Shown here one piece after another: positions 36,969 to 46,481 of a stretch of DNA of 64,000 nucleotides (its first letter is position 1; each line of letters opens with the position of its first letter). Under the pieces are notes generated by a model. The model was given only the letters and a program-made list of their open reading frames with translations. It was not told where the DNA came from and made no database searches. Origin of the DNA: Ketobacter alkanivorans (GTDB taxonomy: Bacteria; Pseudomonadota; Gammaproteobacteria; Pseudomonadales; Ketobacteraceae); assembly GCF_002863865.1 (NCBI RefSeq), contig NZ_CP022684.1:2261501-2325500 (forward strand), given 5' to 3'. The position numbers and the translations under genes are program-made.

Positions 36969-38430
36969 GAAGAATACCTGGTGGCATACTTGCCGGTAAA
37001 TTTACCTGATCCGAACTGAGCGACACCACAGGATAAGCGCAATAATCAGCGGCATAGTACGCGCTTGGATTATGATTGCCACTAGCCCCTACACCGCCAA
37101 ACGGAGCCTCGCTGCTGGCACCGGTCAACGGCACGTTGATGTTGACTATACCGGCCCGAACTCCGTGATAAAAATGTTCATAGTGTGCAGCGTGATCTGA
37201 GATGAGCCCAGCAGCCAAGCCAAACCGAGTTGAATTGGCTATGGCAATGGCCTCATCCAGATCATCATAACGGTACACTTGCAACACCGGGCCGAACAAC
37301 TCATCATCCAACGCCTGCGAGGATGCACTCATATCCACCACGCAAGGTGTCATCAGCGTCTGGTTATCGTTGAGTATTCTGGGCGGTAACATAATGCTTC
37401 CACCAACCTGTTGCAGCAACTGTATACCATGCTGCAAATGTGTCACAGCATCCGCACTGATTACAGCAGCCATAAAGGGCTGTGGCTCTGACACCCCCGC
37501 TGCAACCGTCAACTTCCGACTAGCGCTGATCAACTGCTCCAGATAATCATCCCCCCAATCACCCTTAGGCAAAATCAGTCTGCGAGCACAAGTACAACGC
37601 TGACCACTACTAACAAATGCCGAGAATAACGTAGCAAATAGAGCCGCCTGCGTGCGTTCCACTGGCTCTACGATTAAGGGGTTGTTACCTCCCATCTCAA
37701 GCGCTAATACTTTGTGGGGCTGCCCAGAATACTGCTGATGCAGATAACGCCCAGTCTGCGCGCTACCGGTAAACAGAATGCCATCAATCTGCGGATGATC
37801 CACTAACGCTGCACCGGTTACCTTATCACCACACACCAAATTCAATACACCATCGGGCAAACCCGACTGTTGCCAAAGTTTCACAACAAAGCAAGCAACC
37901 GCCGGGGTAAGTTCGCTAGGCTTAAATAGGAGCGTATTTCCTGCTATCAATGCAGGAATAATATGCCCGTTAGGCAAATGTCCGGGAAAATTAAACGGAC
38001 CAAAAACTGCCAGAACTCCATGGGGTTTATGATTAACGGTAAGGTGCCCTTGAGCGGCATCAATTGCTGTACTGCCGGTGCGGTCATTATACGCCCGCAG
38101 TGAGATTGCAGCCTTGCCTATCATGGCAGAGACCTCAGCTCGCGCATCCCATAGCGCCTTACCGTTTTCTCGCGAAATCAAGAGCGCGAGCGCTTCTGAC
38201 TGCTGCAGTAACGCCGCCACAAAACGGTCGATATAGCCCATTCGCTCTGCGATATTCAAACGACTCCAGGCGGGAAACGCCCGCCTCGACGATGCCACCG
38301 CCGCATCAACCTGAGAATGCTGAGCAGCGCATCCTCGCCACACTTCTGTCGCGTCCACCGGATTTGTGGAAATCCACTCGCCGCCCTCTCCGCTGATCCA
38401 TCTGTTATCTATCAAGATGGCTTCATTCAT
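36955..38430 (-). CDS. astD: Succinylglutamate-semialdehyde dehydrogenase AstD
   Basis: AstD is an NAD-dependent aldehyde dehydrogenase oxidising N2-succinylglutamate 5-semialdehyde. The 491-residue protein has NAD-binding GPFNFPGHLPNGHI and FTGSAQTGRYLH, the catalytic Glu in LALEMGGNNPL and the catalytic Cys in SGQRCTCARRL, which is the AstD-type context. The C-terminal EAPFGGVGASGNHNPSAYYA is also typical. It overlaps astA by eight bases and astB by 14, giving a tight operon. Confidence 0.97.
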   Translation of the reverse strand: MNEAILIDNRWISGEGGEWISTNPVDATEVWRGCAAQHSQVDAAVASSRRAFPAWSRLNIAERMGYIDRFVAALLQQSEALALLISRENGKALWDARAEVSAMIGKAAISLRAYNDRTGSTAIDAAQGHLTVNHKPHGVLAVFGPFNFPGHLPNGHIIPALIAGNTLLFKPSELTPAVACFVVKLWQQSGLPDGVLNLVCGDKVTGAALVDHPQIDGILFTGSAQTGRYLHQQYSGQPHKVLALEMGGNNPLIVEPVERTQAALFATLFSAFVSSGQRCTCARRLILPKGDWGDDYLEQLISASRKLTVAAGVSEPQPFMAAVISADAVTHLQHGIQLLQQVGGSIMLPPRILNDNQTLMTPCVVDMSASSQALDDELFGPVLQVYRYDDLDEAIAIANSTRFGLAAGLISDHAAHYEHFYHGVRAGIVNINVPLTGASSEAPFGGVGASGNHNPSAYYAADYCAYPVVSLSSDQVNLPASMPPGILHALA

Positions 38431-39454
38431 GGCTTGGCACCTCCCTTCTCAGATCGATACAGCAGGCTTTTTCATTCTCTCCAAGATTAAGCAAAGCCCA
38501 CGCCTGATTTGCATCATATGGATAGGCATCACCACCTTCATTCATCAACAAGCTACAGCGAAAGCCCAACCGATCTGGATTGCATATTAGTAACGGCTGT
38601 CTTGCCAGTCCGCCTACTTGGGCAGCGCTGGCCATAAAGCTATCACGTATTGCGCGCACTCTGTCTACATAGCATTCCAACGTCGGGCCAGCATCAAAGA
38701 TATCCACACACCCCTCATACCTGAAACCTTCAGACTCCAGCAACTTGGCAGCAGGCAACGTCTCGTCATGCACACGCGCAATAACATTGCGCGCTGCTTC
38801 GGGTAAAAAGTGTGTGTAAAACGGATAGCGGGGCATCAGCTCGGCGATAAACTGCTTCTGATTCAGTGCGGTTAAATAATCCGCCTGTGAAAAATCCATG
38901 TCAAAGAACGGGCGACCCAGCCCCTCCCAAAAAGGAGAGCTGCCTGCAGCATCCAAATACCCGCGTAACTCCGCTATCAGCTTATCTGCGAACAACTCAG
39001 GATGCTGGGCAATAAACAGCAAGCGACACTTAGACAGCAAGGCCCCTGCTTTGCTATGGCGATAGTCAGGATGCAAATAAAGCGAGCACAGCTCACTGCA
39101 CCCACTGTGATCACTGGTTAAAAAGAGCGTGGGGAACTGATGATAAACATTGAGCGTTTGCGATGCGTGCACAATGGTGCTGACGCGGTAGGTATAGCAT
39201 GTCTGATCAAGGCCAATTGCCGATTCAATGCCCGATAAGCCGATCAATTTTCCTGTGGCAGAATCCTCCAGCACAAACCAGAACAGGCCATCGCCATGCT
39301 GTGATAATGTCTCATGGGTATTGACCGCGCGGGTAAGCTTCTGAGAAAGGGTAGGCTCATCCATTGGCAGATTAGTGAGCCCACCGCCACTGGTTTGAGC
39401 CAGCTCTACAATTGCCTTGAGATCCTGACGTTGCGCCAGCCGTGTTACCAGCAT
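38423..39454 (-). CDS. astA: Arginine N-succinyltransferase AstA
   Basis: AstA transfers succinyl from succinyl-CoA to the alpha-amino group of arginine, the entry step of the AST pathway. The 343-residue protein carries SGGGLTNLPMDEPTL near the start, CSLYLHPDYRHSKAGALLSK (CoA-binding region) and FWEGLGRPFFDMDFSQADYL, all typical of AstA. A perfect AGGAGG ribosome site lies five bases before the ATG. It is the first gene of astADB. Only one subunit gene is present, unlike the AruF/AruG pair of Pseudomonas. Confidence 0.96.
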   Translation of the reverse strand: MLVTRLAQRQDLKAIVELAQTSGGGLTNLPMDEPTLSQKLTRAVNTHETLSQHGDGLFWFVLEDSATGKLIGLSGIESAIGLDQTCYTYRVSTIVHASQTLNVYHQFPTLFLTSDHSGCSELCSLYLHPDYRHSKAGALLSKCRLLFIAQHPELFADKLIAELRGYLDAAGSSPFWEGLGRPFFDMDFSQADYLTALNQKQFIAELMPRYPFYTHFLPEAARNVIARVHDETLPAAKLLESEGFRYEGCVDIFDAGPTLECYVDRVRAIRDSFMASAAQVGGLARQPLLICNPDRLGFRCSLLMNEGGDAYPYDANQAWALLNLGENEKACCIDLRREVPSHE

Positions 39455-39529
39455 CCTCGCCTCCTGATTGGAGAACCCAATGCCAGTAACTATAGGCTAT
39501 TAGTGCGCGTTTCGGCCAGTGACGAATTC

Positions 39530-41347
39530 TTACAAGCGAATCTTGCCTGCCTCCAGCTCCTGAAACCGCTCCTGACTTAAAGCGGTGTACTCGCCAAGAT
39601 TCTGATCCAGCATAAACACCGGATCTGCAGAGCGCGCAGGGTCGAAACCTTCTTTTTTTAGCTCAACCTTGCGATTCTTGAAGGTTCCGGTGATTTCATG
39701 CTCATCACGCACACGTACGAATAATGGTACAGCGTATGCTGGCAAGGATGAACTCAACACCTCAGCCAATGCCTTTCCATCAAACTCATCCACCGATCCA
39801 TGCAAGGTAATCGCTGCCATTCCTGCACGCCCATCAGCATTAGGCACCTGCACTCCGTATACAACGGCCTGCTCAATTTGGTCTACATGCTTGAATGCCG
39901 CTTCAACCTCCGTGGTTGCCACATTCTCACCCTTCCAACGGAAGGTGTCTCCCAACCGATCAACAAACTGAATGTGCTTAAAGCCCTGATCACGCACCAG
40001 ATCGCCGGTGTTAAACCAACAGTCGCCACTTTTAAACACATCCCGTAGCAGTTTCTTTTCACTGGCACTCGCATCGGTATACCCATCAAAGGGCGCGAGC
40101 TTGTTAATCTTGGTGATCAACAAGCCTACCCCGCCTGTTTCAACCCGATGCATCTTACCATTACTATCCCGTTTGGGTTGCTCCGTTTCCGGATCGCACT
40201 CCACCACCGCAAAAGGCAGCGGACAAAATCCGGCTGTGCAATCCACATCAAAACTGTTTACAAATGCCAGGTTACATTCACTGGCACCATAAAATTCACA
40301 TATTCGCTCTATGCCAAAGCGCTCTTTAAATTCCATCCATATTTCAGGGCGCAACCCATTACCAATTACCACTCGTACATTATGCTGGCGATCCTGTTCG
40401 GATACTTCCCGATTCAATAGGTAACGACACAGTTCTCCGATATAGCAAAATACGGTAGCCTCGTGCTGACGCACCTCATCCCAGAAACGGGACACGCTGA
40501 ACTTCTTAGTGAGTGCAACGCAAGCACCACTGGCCAGCGCTGACCCCCAACTGACGGTCAGTGCATTGTTATGGTAAAGCGGTAAAGGTACGTAGATGGT
40601 GTCCTCGTAGGTCATGCGTGCGGTCAACAAGCCCATACCCGCACCACCCTTTAACCAGCGCCCGTGAGACATCACCGACGCCTTGGGCATTCCAGTGGTG
40701 CCGGATGTGAAAATATAAAAACAAGGCTGTTTGCTTTGAATCTGCTTGGTCGTTATCGGATTTACACTGGGCATAAGCTCGGTCAGTGTCTCAAGATCTT
40801 CATAACCCAGCGGGCACTGGGACGGATCTGCTCCTAACCAAATATGCCGTATTGCCTGATTCTGCATTGGACCAAAGGGTGAATTTTCCAGAGCCTCAAC
40901 GCTTTCGTCGCCCACCACCAATACTTTGGGATTAATCAGGCCCAGGCTGTGAGTCAGAACCTCATCCCGCTGATTGTAGTTGAGCATGCCAGCAATGGCC
41001 CCCAATTTGACTGCTGCAGCGGTGCAGGCGAGCATCTCCGGGCGATTCTCAGACATGATTGCAACTACATCACCCTCACCTACGCCCATTTTCTCGAACA
41101 GCGCCGCTATACGGTTAACCCAACCATTAAAGCTGGCGTAGCTCCAGGTTTTGTCTTCAAATTTCAACGCGGGTGATGCAGGATGGCGACGCGCCTGTTT
41201 TTCCAGTAACAGGCCGATGGACATTTTCTTTTCCGGGCCGGCACTCAACATGCTGCGGACACCGCTAAAAAACGCTGGCGCGTCAGGCACAGCCCGAAGC
41301 ATACCAGTTGTGATTTCTGACAAACTAACTTGTTTATTGGTATTCAT
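39530..41347 (-). CDS. Long-chain acyl-CoA synthetase (FATP/FadD6-like)
   Basis: The 605-residue protein belongs to the acyl-adenylate-forming enzymes: P-loop motif YIFTSGTTGMPKASVMSH, FYGASECNLAF, the TGDLVRDQGFKHIQFVDRLG hinge and RWKGENVATTEVEAAF. The order and wording fit the long-chain-acyl-CoA synthetase/fatty acid transport protein branch rather than FadD. It activates long-chain fatty acids to CoA thioesters using ATP. It lies 75 bases upstream of astA on the same strand; co-transcription is possible but no metabolic link to arginine is obvious. Confidence 0.92.
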   Translation of the reverse strand: MNTNKQVSLSEITTGMLRAVPDAPAFFSGVRSMLSAGPEKKMSIGLLLEKQARRHPASPALKFEDKTWSYASFNGWVNRIAALFEKMGVGEGDVVAIMSENRPEMLACTAAAVKLGAIAGMLNYNQRDEVLTHSLGLINPKVLVVGDESVEALENSPFGPMQNQAIRHIWLGADPSQCPLGYEDLETLTELMPSVNPITTKQIQSKQPCFYIFTSGTTGMPKASVMSHGRWLKGGAGMGLLTARMTYEDTIYVPLPLYHNNALTVSWGSALASGACVALTKKFSVSRFWDEVRQHEATVFCYIGELCRYLLNREVSEQDRQHNVRVVIGNGLRPEIWMEFKERFGIERICEFYGASECNLAFVNSFDVDCTAGFCPLPFAVVECDPETEQPKRDSNGKMHRVETGGVGLLITKINKLAPFDGYTDASASEKKLLRDVFKSGDCWFNTGDLVRDQGFKHIQFVDRLGDTFRWKGENVATTEVEAAFKHVDQIEQAVVYGVQVPNADGRAGMAAITLHGSVDEFDGKALAEVLSSSLPAYAVPLFVRVRDEHEITGTFKNRKVELKKEGFDPARSADPVFMLDQNLGEYTALSQERFQELEAGKIRL

Positions 41348-41462
41348 GATGGAAGGTTACTTATAATTGAAATTCTGCCCCCATGATCTCAAACTTGATT
41401 ACGTTTAGCCAGACTGAGAAGTCTTGCCCATACGTTGCCAAAGCCAATAACAGCATCGTTGG

Positions 41463-43766
41463 CTATTTTACAGGTATTTTCGGCGACCAAATTAGCCATT
41501 CATCCTTGGCCTCAGCATGGAGCTTGAACACAGCCCCATTTTTGACAGAAGCGACACTTTGTTTGTGATCAGGCGTAGCAAAAGAAATTCCACCGGCCAG
41601 AATTGACTCAAGTGATTCCGTTTTGATACTGGCACCACTGAACAGCCCCACATTAATGTTCACACCACTGGCATCCCAAAAGCGGGTGCCCTCGCGCACC
41701 AGAACATGATAGGGAGACTTAATATTGGCATAAACCAACACTTCATCTGCCATCGGACCCAACTCATAACCGGTTACTTGGCCCACTTCAATGTCTCGGT
41801 AATATACCTGCAACCCCTCGCGGATTGAGTTTAACCTAGGAGCTTTCAACACCACATTCAAACCATTATCAGGCTGGCTCGGGGAAACAGGACCTGACAA
41901 CGCAATAAAATCATATTGCACTGCTCCGTCGCCAGGTTTCACCTCCAAATATGGACCGTTTAACAAAGTATCCAGATTCGAGGCGCCGGTGATTCCAATC
42001 TTCGGTTGCACCAACCAGAAACGGCTCCCCTTTACAGCAAACTTCTCTGGATATTGTTGAATCAACGCCCGGGCGGTGATGCCATCCAGATCCGAATTCA
42101 ACTCTATACTCTTTACCTCACCAACGGTGAAACCCTGGTACTTTATCAGCGTGCCGGCCTCCACACCCTGGCTATTGGGCAATCTAATGCGAACCGTTAA
42201 ACCACTTTCCTGCGCCGAATCGTAATCGTCGTACAGATGAAAGACATGGCCATTAGCCACGCTATTGCCTGCCGTGCTTTTCGGGTTATAGAAAGCAATA
42301 CCACCCTGCACGATACTGGTCAGAGATTCCGCCCGCACTTTCAACTTGGTAATAGAGCCAGACACGGATATACCACTGGCTCGCCAAAAACGAGTACTTT
42401 CCTTCACCAAGCTACTGTACTCCGGCTCAATTGTGATATCCGCTATCACACTTCCCCGTGAACGAGACAACGAAACAGCTTGCACCTGCCCAACTTTGAT
42501 TTGCCGATACAATACAGGTGTACCGCGACTAACGGAGCTCAATTCCGGGCCCTCTATTTTTAGGTGCAGCCCTGCCCGGGAGTAATCAACCTTAGGGGGG
42601 GCTTGCAACGCGATAAAGTTACGACTGGGGGAAGCCTTCCTCTTATCAACAAATTCCATCTCAATATAATTGCCGTTAAGCAACGTTTCCAGCCCCGTGA
42701 CCCCCTGCAACGACACCTCCGGTTTCACCATCCAGAAGCGCGTGGCCGAGGTAAGGTAGGGTTCTATCTCCGGATGAAAACTCACATGAGCCGATACTGA
42801 TAAATTATCTTTCGAAAACTCTACCGACTGCACCAACCCTGCATCAAAACCATTAAATACTATTTTAGTCTTGCCCGGCTCCAGCTTGACAGGCGGGCTA
42901 AATTGAATCTTTGCCAACACACCCCGCTTCGCCGCTTCAAAATCATCATACAGCTGAAACACATCCCCATTGCCCGCCGCTGGGTTTGCATCGGTGATAG
43001 GCGGCGCATCAAAAGTAATACCCCCCTGTACAACAGAGAGCAGCGACTCAGCCTGCACCTTTAAACCACTTAGGTCCGCGCTGGCCCTAATTCCACTGAC
43101 GTTCCAGAATCTGCTATTTTTACTGACAAGGTCTGCGTACTCAGGGCGAATGTGAACTCGCAGGCTAACTAAATCCTGCTGTGGCTTCAGGGCATATTGC
43201 GTAATCGACCCCACAACAATTTTCTTGAATAAGACTGGTGCATCAACATGTAAAGAGCCCAAGTCGCGGGCATGCAATTCCAAATGCAAACCGGGCACTT
43301 GACTGTCCATCGGGGGAGGCGAATCCAGCGCTTTAAAATAGTTTGATTTCTTCCCGCTCAGCCCTATTTTCACGCCGATATAATTACCCGTTACAATGGT
43401 TTCCAGCCCTGTCACTCCACTCAAACTGATCTCTGGCTTTACCAACCAGAACTGGGTGCTTTCGCGCAACAATGGCTCAGCTCGGCGATCAATCTCTACT
43501 GTTGCGAACACCCCTTCCAAGTCTGTGGTATCCAGGCGGATATCGGTCACCACACCTGCGGTAATCCCTTCATAAATAACTTTGGTTTTCCCTACCTCCA
43601 TACCGGTACCGCTGGGAAAATCTATCGTAATTTCGATAGGCGACTCAACCAAGGACTTAACCAGCAACCAACCGCCTATGAACACAGCAATCATAGGCAG
43701 CAACCAGATGATGGAAATCGATTTGGATTCTTTTACCAACGCATCCTGGTATTCCTGATCAGTCAT
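41463..43766 (-). CDS. MCE-domain lipid transport protein (PqiB/LetB-like, six modules)
   Basis: The 767-residue protein has one N-terminal membrane helix (IIWLLPMIAVFIGGWLLVKS) and six tandem MCE/MlaD modules. I count six by the repeated pattern of a beta strand plus a Y/K-x-G-x-x-V/A-G-x-V turn (YEGITAGVV, FKKIVVGSI, FNGFDAGLV, YRQIKVGQV, YQGFTVGEV, YRDIEVGQV). E. coli PqiB has three and LetB seven, so this is intermediate. MCE rings stack into a tube that carries lipid between inner and outer membranes. It overlaps the upstream PqiA gene by eight bases. Confidence 0.93.
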   Translation of the reverse strand: MTDQEYQDALVKESKSISIIWLLPMIAVFIGGWLLVKSLVESPIEITIDFPSGTGMEVGKTKVIYEGITAGVVTDIRLDTTDLEGVFATVEIDRRAEPLLRESTQFWLVKPEISLSGVTGLETIVTGNYIGVKIGLSGKKSNYFKALDSPPPMDSQVPGLHLELHARDLGSLHVDAPVLFKKIVVGSITQYALKPQQDLVSLRVHIRPEYADLVSKNSRFWNVSGIRASADLSGLKVQAESLLSVVQGGITFDAPPITDANPAAGNGDVFQLYDDFEAAKRGVLAKIQFSPPVKLEPGKTKIVFNGFDAGLVQSVEFSKDNLSVSAHVSFHPEIEPYLTSATRFWMVKPEVSLQGVTGLETLLNGNYIEMEFVDKRKASPSRNFIALQAPPKVDYSRAGLHLKIEGPELSSVSRGTPVLYRQIKVGQVQAVSLSRSRGSVIADITIEPEYSSLVKESTRFWRASGISVSGSITKLKVRAESLTSIVQGGIAFYNPKSTAGNSVANGHVFHLYDDYDSAQESGLTVRIRLPNSQGVEAGTLIKYQGFTVGEVKSIELNSDLDGITARALIQQYPEKFAVKGSRFWLVQPKIGITGASNLDTLLNGPYLEVKPGDGAVQYDFIALSGPVSPSQPDNGLNVVLKAPRLNSIREGLQVYYRDIEVGQVTGYELGPMADEVLVYANIKSPYHVLVREGTRFWDASGVNINVGLFSGASIKTESLESILAGGISFATPDHKQSVASVKNGAVFKLHAEAKDEWLIWSPKIPVK

Positions 43767-44376
43767 TTTTTTCTTCCTGCAAATCCCAAATCAAACGTGG
43801 ATCGAAACTGTTTGCTGCAAGCATGGTTAACACTACAACGGTGGCAAAGGCTGTAGCACCAGGCCCTGCGGTTATCTGCGCCACTGACCCCAAATCCACC
43901 AAGGTTGCAAGGATGGAAATCATAAACAGATCCAACATGGACCAGGCACCAATTACTTCAATAATACGATACAGCACTGTGCATTCCGTTTTACTGAGTT
44001 CCCACTTAAAATGCACGGTGAATAACAACAACATAATGCCCAATAATTTTAGTATGGGTACGGCAATACTGGCCACGAAAACCACTATCGCAATGGGGAT
44101 CATACCCTCTTCCACCAAACGAATAACACCGGAAATAATAGTATCGGGCTGGCCTTCGCCAAAATAGATGACAGTCATGATTGGATAAAGATTAGCAGGT
44201 AGCAGCAATACCCAAGCAGAGATCACCAACGCCCATGTACGCGATAAACTATTAGGTATGCGTTGGTGTAGGCGACTGCCACAACGGGGACAGGCTCCGC
44301 TGTGCTGTTGGGGCATCTTCACAACCAGTTGACAATCATGACACAGCACCAACCCTTCACTACGCGCGGTTTTCAT
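43759..44376 (-). CDS. PqiA-domain membrane protein (second single module)
   Basis: The 205-residue protein starts with a zinc ribbon (LCHDCQLVV then GACPRCGSRL), followed by four hydrophobic segments with the family signature NLYPIMTVIYFGEG. It is one PqiA module; E. coli LetA and PqiA carry two in one chain. PqiA/LetA partners deliver lipid to MCE tunnels. It overlaps the first PqiA gene by 17 bases and the MCE gene by eight, so the three are co-translated. Confidence 0.9.
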   Translation of the reverse strand: MKTARSEGLVLCHDCQLVVKMPQQHSGACPRCGSRLHQRIPNSLSRTWALVISAWVLLLPANLYPIMTVIYFGEGQPDTIISGVIRLVEEGMIPIAIVVFVASIAVPILKLLGIMLLLFTVHFKWELSKTECTVLYRIIEVIGAWSMLDLFMISILATLVDLGSVAQITAGPGATAFATVVVLTMLAANSFDPRLIWDLQEEKND

Positions 44377-44995
44377 TCAACTCTCCGCGATACTGACCTA
44401 CTTTCTCCCATATTGCGTGGGTGTCAAACATGACTGTGTTCAATGTGGTAGACAGTAGCATACAGGAGAAGCAAATCATCCCCACCCCCATATGCACCTG
44501 ACCGGAATCGATCATCTTTACGTAAGCAACCAGAATCCCGAGCATATACACTTCAAGCATTGCCCACCTCCGGATACGACTCTGGGATTTCAACAGGGTC
44601 ACCAACAGTCCGCCATATTGGTTGCCTCGCGCCAACAGACAAATCATGAGCACCAACCCACTTTCCAGCATAGGCGCAAGAATACTGCAAAACAGCACCA
44701 GCGATGCCATCCACCAGAAGCCTGATTGAAAAAGGTGCAATACTCCTTTCACCATGGTATCGACCGCATCCAATCCCAACATATCGAAGGTCATGATCGG
44801 CATGAAATAGGCGGGCACCATTAAGGTGAGCGACGTAATGCTAAGAGCCAACCCTCGGCTGACAGGGTCGTTGACAGGTTTGCGTAACGTACCGTTGCAA
44901 CGGGGGCACACCAATTTTTTTCCCATCGGCACCTCCACCCGGGCGAGCAGAGCATCACACTCGTGGCAGGCAATATGAGATTGATTGTACAGCAT
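44360..44995 (-). CDS. PqiA-domain membrane protein (first single module)
   Basis: The 211-residue protein has a zinc ribbon (ACHECDALL then VCPRCNGTL) and four predicted membrane helices, including AYFMPIMTFDMLG, the PqiA signature. Together with the following gene it equals one two-module LetA. The ribosome site GGTGAG precedes ATG 44995. Function is inferred as the inner-membrane part of an MCE lipid transporter. Confidence 0.9.
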   Translation of the reverse strand: MLYNQSHIACHECDALLARVEVPMGKKLVCPRCNGTLRKPVNDPVSRGLALSITSLTLMVPAYFMPIMTFDMLGLDAVDTMVKGVLHLFQSGFWWMASLVLFCSILAPMLESGLVLMICLLARGNQYGGLLVTLLKSQSRIRRWAMLEVYMLGILVAYVKMIDSGQVHMGVGMICFSCMLLSTTLNTVMFDTHAIWEKVGQYRGELNENRA

Positions 44996-45025
44996 CGATT
45001 AACTCACCAAAAATTGGGGCAGAGC

Positions 45026-45385
45026 TTATTGTTCTTTAACAGCGATGCCACGGGCCTCAATATGGCCCCAGCTGATCAAATCAAACTGCTCTTTAAACAC
45101 CACCTTTATGACCGCCGTGGCTCCAATATCTCGTGCTTTCTGCATCAATCCAAAACGAGCTTGGCGCTCAGTTGGAGCCGCACCAAACGGAGAGGCCGGA
45201 CGAATTATCACCTCAAGAGGCCCGATTTCATCATATGGCACCTCCAGATCACGCTCAGTGACCAATATAGGATAGGACTCAATGGCAGAATCTTTACTGG
45301 AAGGGGGTACATTGGATGTCATACGGTAACCGCTGCATCCACTCATCAACATGAGCAGAACGGCCAAAACGGGAAACACTTTCAT
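45026..45385 (-). CDS. Small putative lipoprotein upstream of the PqiA/MCE genes
   Basis: From ATG 45385 (MKVFPVLAVLLMLMSGC) the 119-residue protein has a lipobox SGC. The mature part contains GPLEVIIRPASPFG and LMQKARDIGATAVIKVVF followed by HIEARGIAVK, a pattern resembling the YbjQ/heavy-metal-binding-like fold, but I am not sure. An in-frame ATG at 45406 would add seven residues. It lies 30 bases before the first PqiA gene on the same strand, so an accessory role in the lipid transport operon is possible; it is not PqiC by sequence. Confidence 0.7.
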   Translation of the reverse strand: MKVFPVLAVLLMLMSGCSGYRMTSNVPPSSKDSAIESYPILVTERDLEVPYDEIGPLEVIIRPASPFGAAPTERQARFGLMQKARDIGATAVIKVVFKEQFDLISWGHIEARGIAVKEQ

Positions 45386-45534
45386 GGGATATTGTCCACA
45401 AATCATCTATTTAGGTCAGATTAGAGGCAGACTTGCCGCGCATCGCGTCCCGCTAAAATAACATAATTTCAACTGATTCGCTTACTCGTGGAGAGGTTTC
45501 AACTTTACCGGGGCACAAGAGGGAACATTGCTCG

Positions 45535-46188
45535 CTAATTCCGCCCCAGGATTCTAACAATGCGTATGAACAGGTTAATGATGTCCATGTAAAGTGCAGC
45601 AGCACTGTCCACCGCGTTGTCCATGGTTTTCGGTATTTGATTGGCACGCCCCCAATCATAGCCGATATAGCCGCAGAAAATCCCCACCACAATCCAATCG
45701 ATAATGCCATGGTGGATACCAAACACAAATACTTCCACTAGCTCAACAACGATCACCACCAGCAACGCGATGGTTAAGGCTCCGGCAATCTTTTTGAAAA
45801 ACGCAGGAAACATTGAGCCCAGGCACATCATGATCACTGTTACCATACCGGTAACCCTGATTGCCTCTCCCACTATTTCACTGTCATATCGACTGACCAC
45901 AAGATTCACAACTAATCCAAACGGCACCACCACGAAGTTATAGCCAATAAAGCTGACCGTAGGATTGCTGGAGGACTTGTATAGATACATACCGAAGAAG
46001 CAAGAGGCAAAATAACCGATGAAAAACACCCAGTTATTGATACTGGCAATGGACTCCGCCGGAATGGTTTCAACCATATACCAGTTAAGGCCAAAACCCC
46101 ACAGCAAGGTCAAGCCAATGATCAAATTATAGGCCGCAGCGCTGATAGTAGGATCGGTGGTACGGGTGCGACTGAATACATCTTCCAT
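45535..46188 (-). CDS. Bax inhibitor-1/YccA family membrane protein
   Basis: The 217-residue protein has seven hydrophobic segments and the BI-1 family C-terminus (SAAALYMDIINLFIRIVRIL). The IDWIVVGIFCGYIGYDWGRA helix holds the conserved acidic residues near the pore. Members are calcium- or ion-leak membrane proteins of the TMBIM group, and some modulate FtsH. It is transcribed towards the PqiA/MCE operon, with about 150 bases separating it from the small lipoprotein gene. Confidence 0.88.
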   Translation of the reverse strand: MEDVFSRTRTTDPTISAAAYNLIIGLTLLWGFGLNWYMVETIPAESIASINNWVFFIGYFASCFFGMYLYKSSSNPTVSFIGYNFVVVPFGLVVNLVVSRYDSEIVGEAIRVTGMVTVIMMCLGSMFPAFFKKIAGALTIALLVVIVVELVEVFVFGIHHGIIDWIVVGIFCGYIGYDWGRANQIPKTMDNAVDSAAALYMDIINLFIRIVRILGRN

Positions 46189-46238
46189 GGTCTAGCCCCA
46201 AAAAATTACAGCAAACAACATTTATGGAATTATAAATC

Positions 46239-46385
46239 CTAGTTGCCCCACAGCAGCTCGCCACTACCGCTATATAGGCATAAGGTCTGATAGGCTCCGT
46301 CTCCCAAGGCGCATCCCTCTAGATGAGGGCAACCCGCCAATAAAGACGACATTAGAATGATAGCCATTGCTCCTGCTTTGTTCAT
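46239..46385 (-). CDS. Very small lipoprotein (48 residues)
   Basis: ATG 46385 opens a 48-residue frame: MNKAGAMAIILMSSLLAGC is a textbook lipoprotein signal with lipobox LAGC (C19), followed by a 29-residue tail with two cysteines ending SGSGELLWGN. AGGAAGG lies five bases upstream, a near-perfect ribosome site. It sits between the BI-1 and glutaredoxin genes on the same strand. No family is recognised. The signal and ribosome site make chance unlikely. Confidence 0.75.
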   Translation of the reverse strand: MNKAGAMAIILMSSLLAGCPHLEGCALGDGAYQTLCLYSGSGELLWGN

Positions 46386-46481
46386 AATAACCTTCCTGGT
46401 GGTTTGACGTCATAATATAACGAATGCGCCCTACAACACCAAAAAACGAATTAGGAAGACGCCTGCCCTCATAGGGGCATA

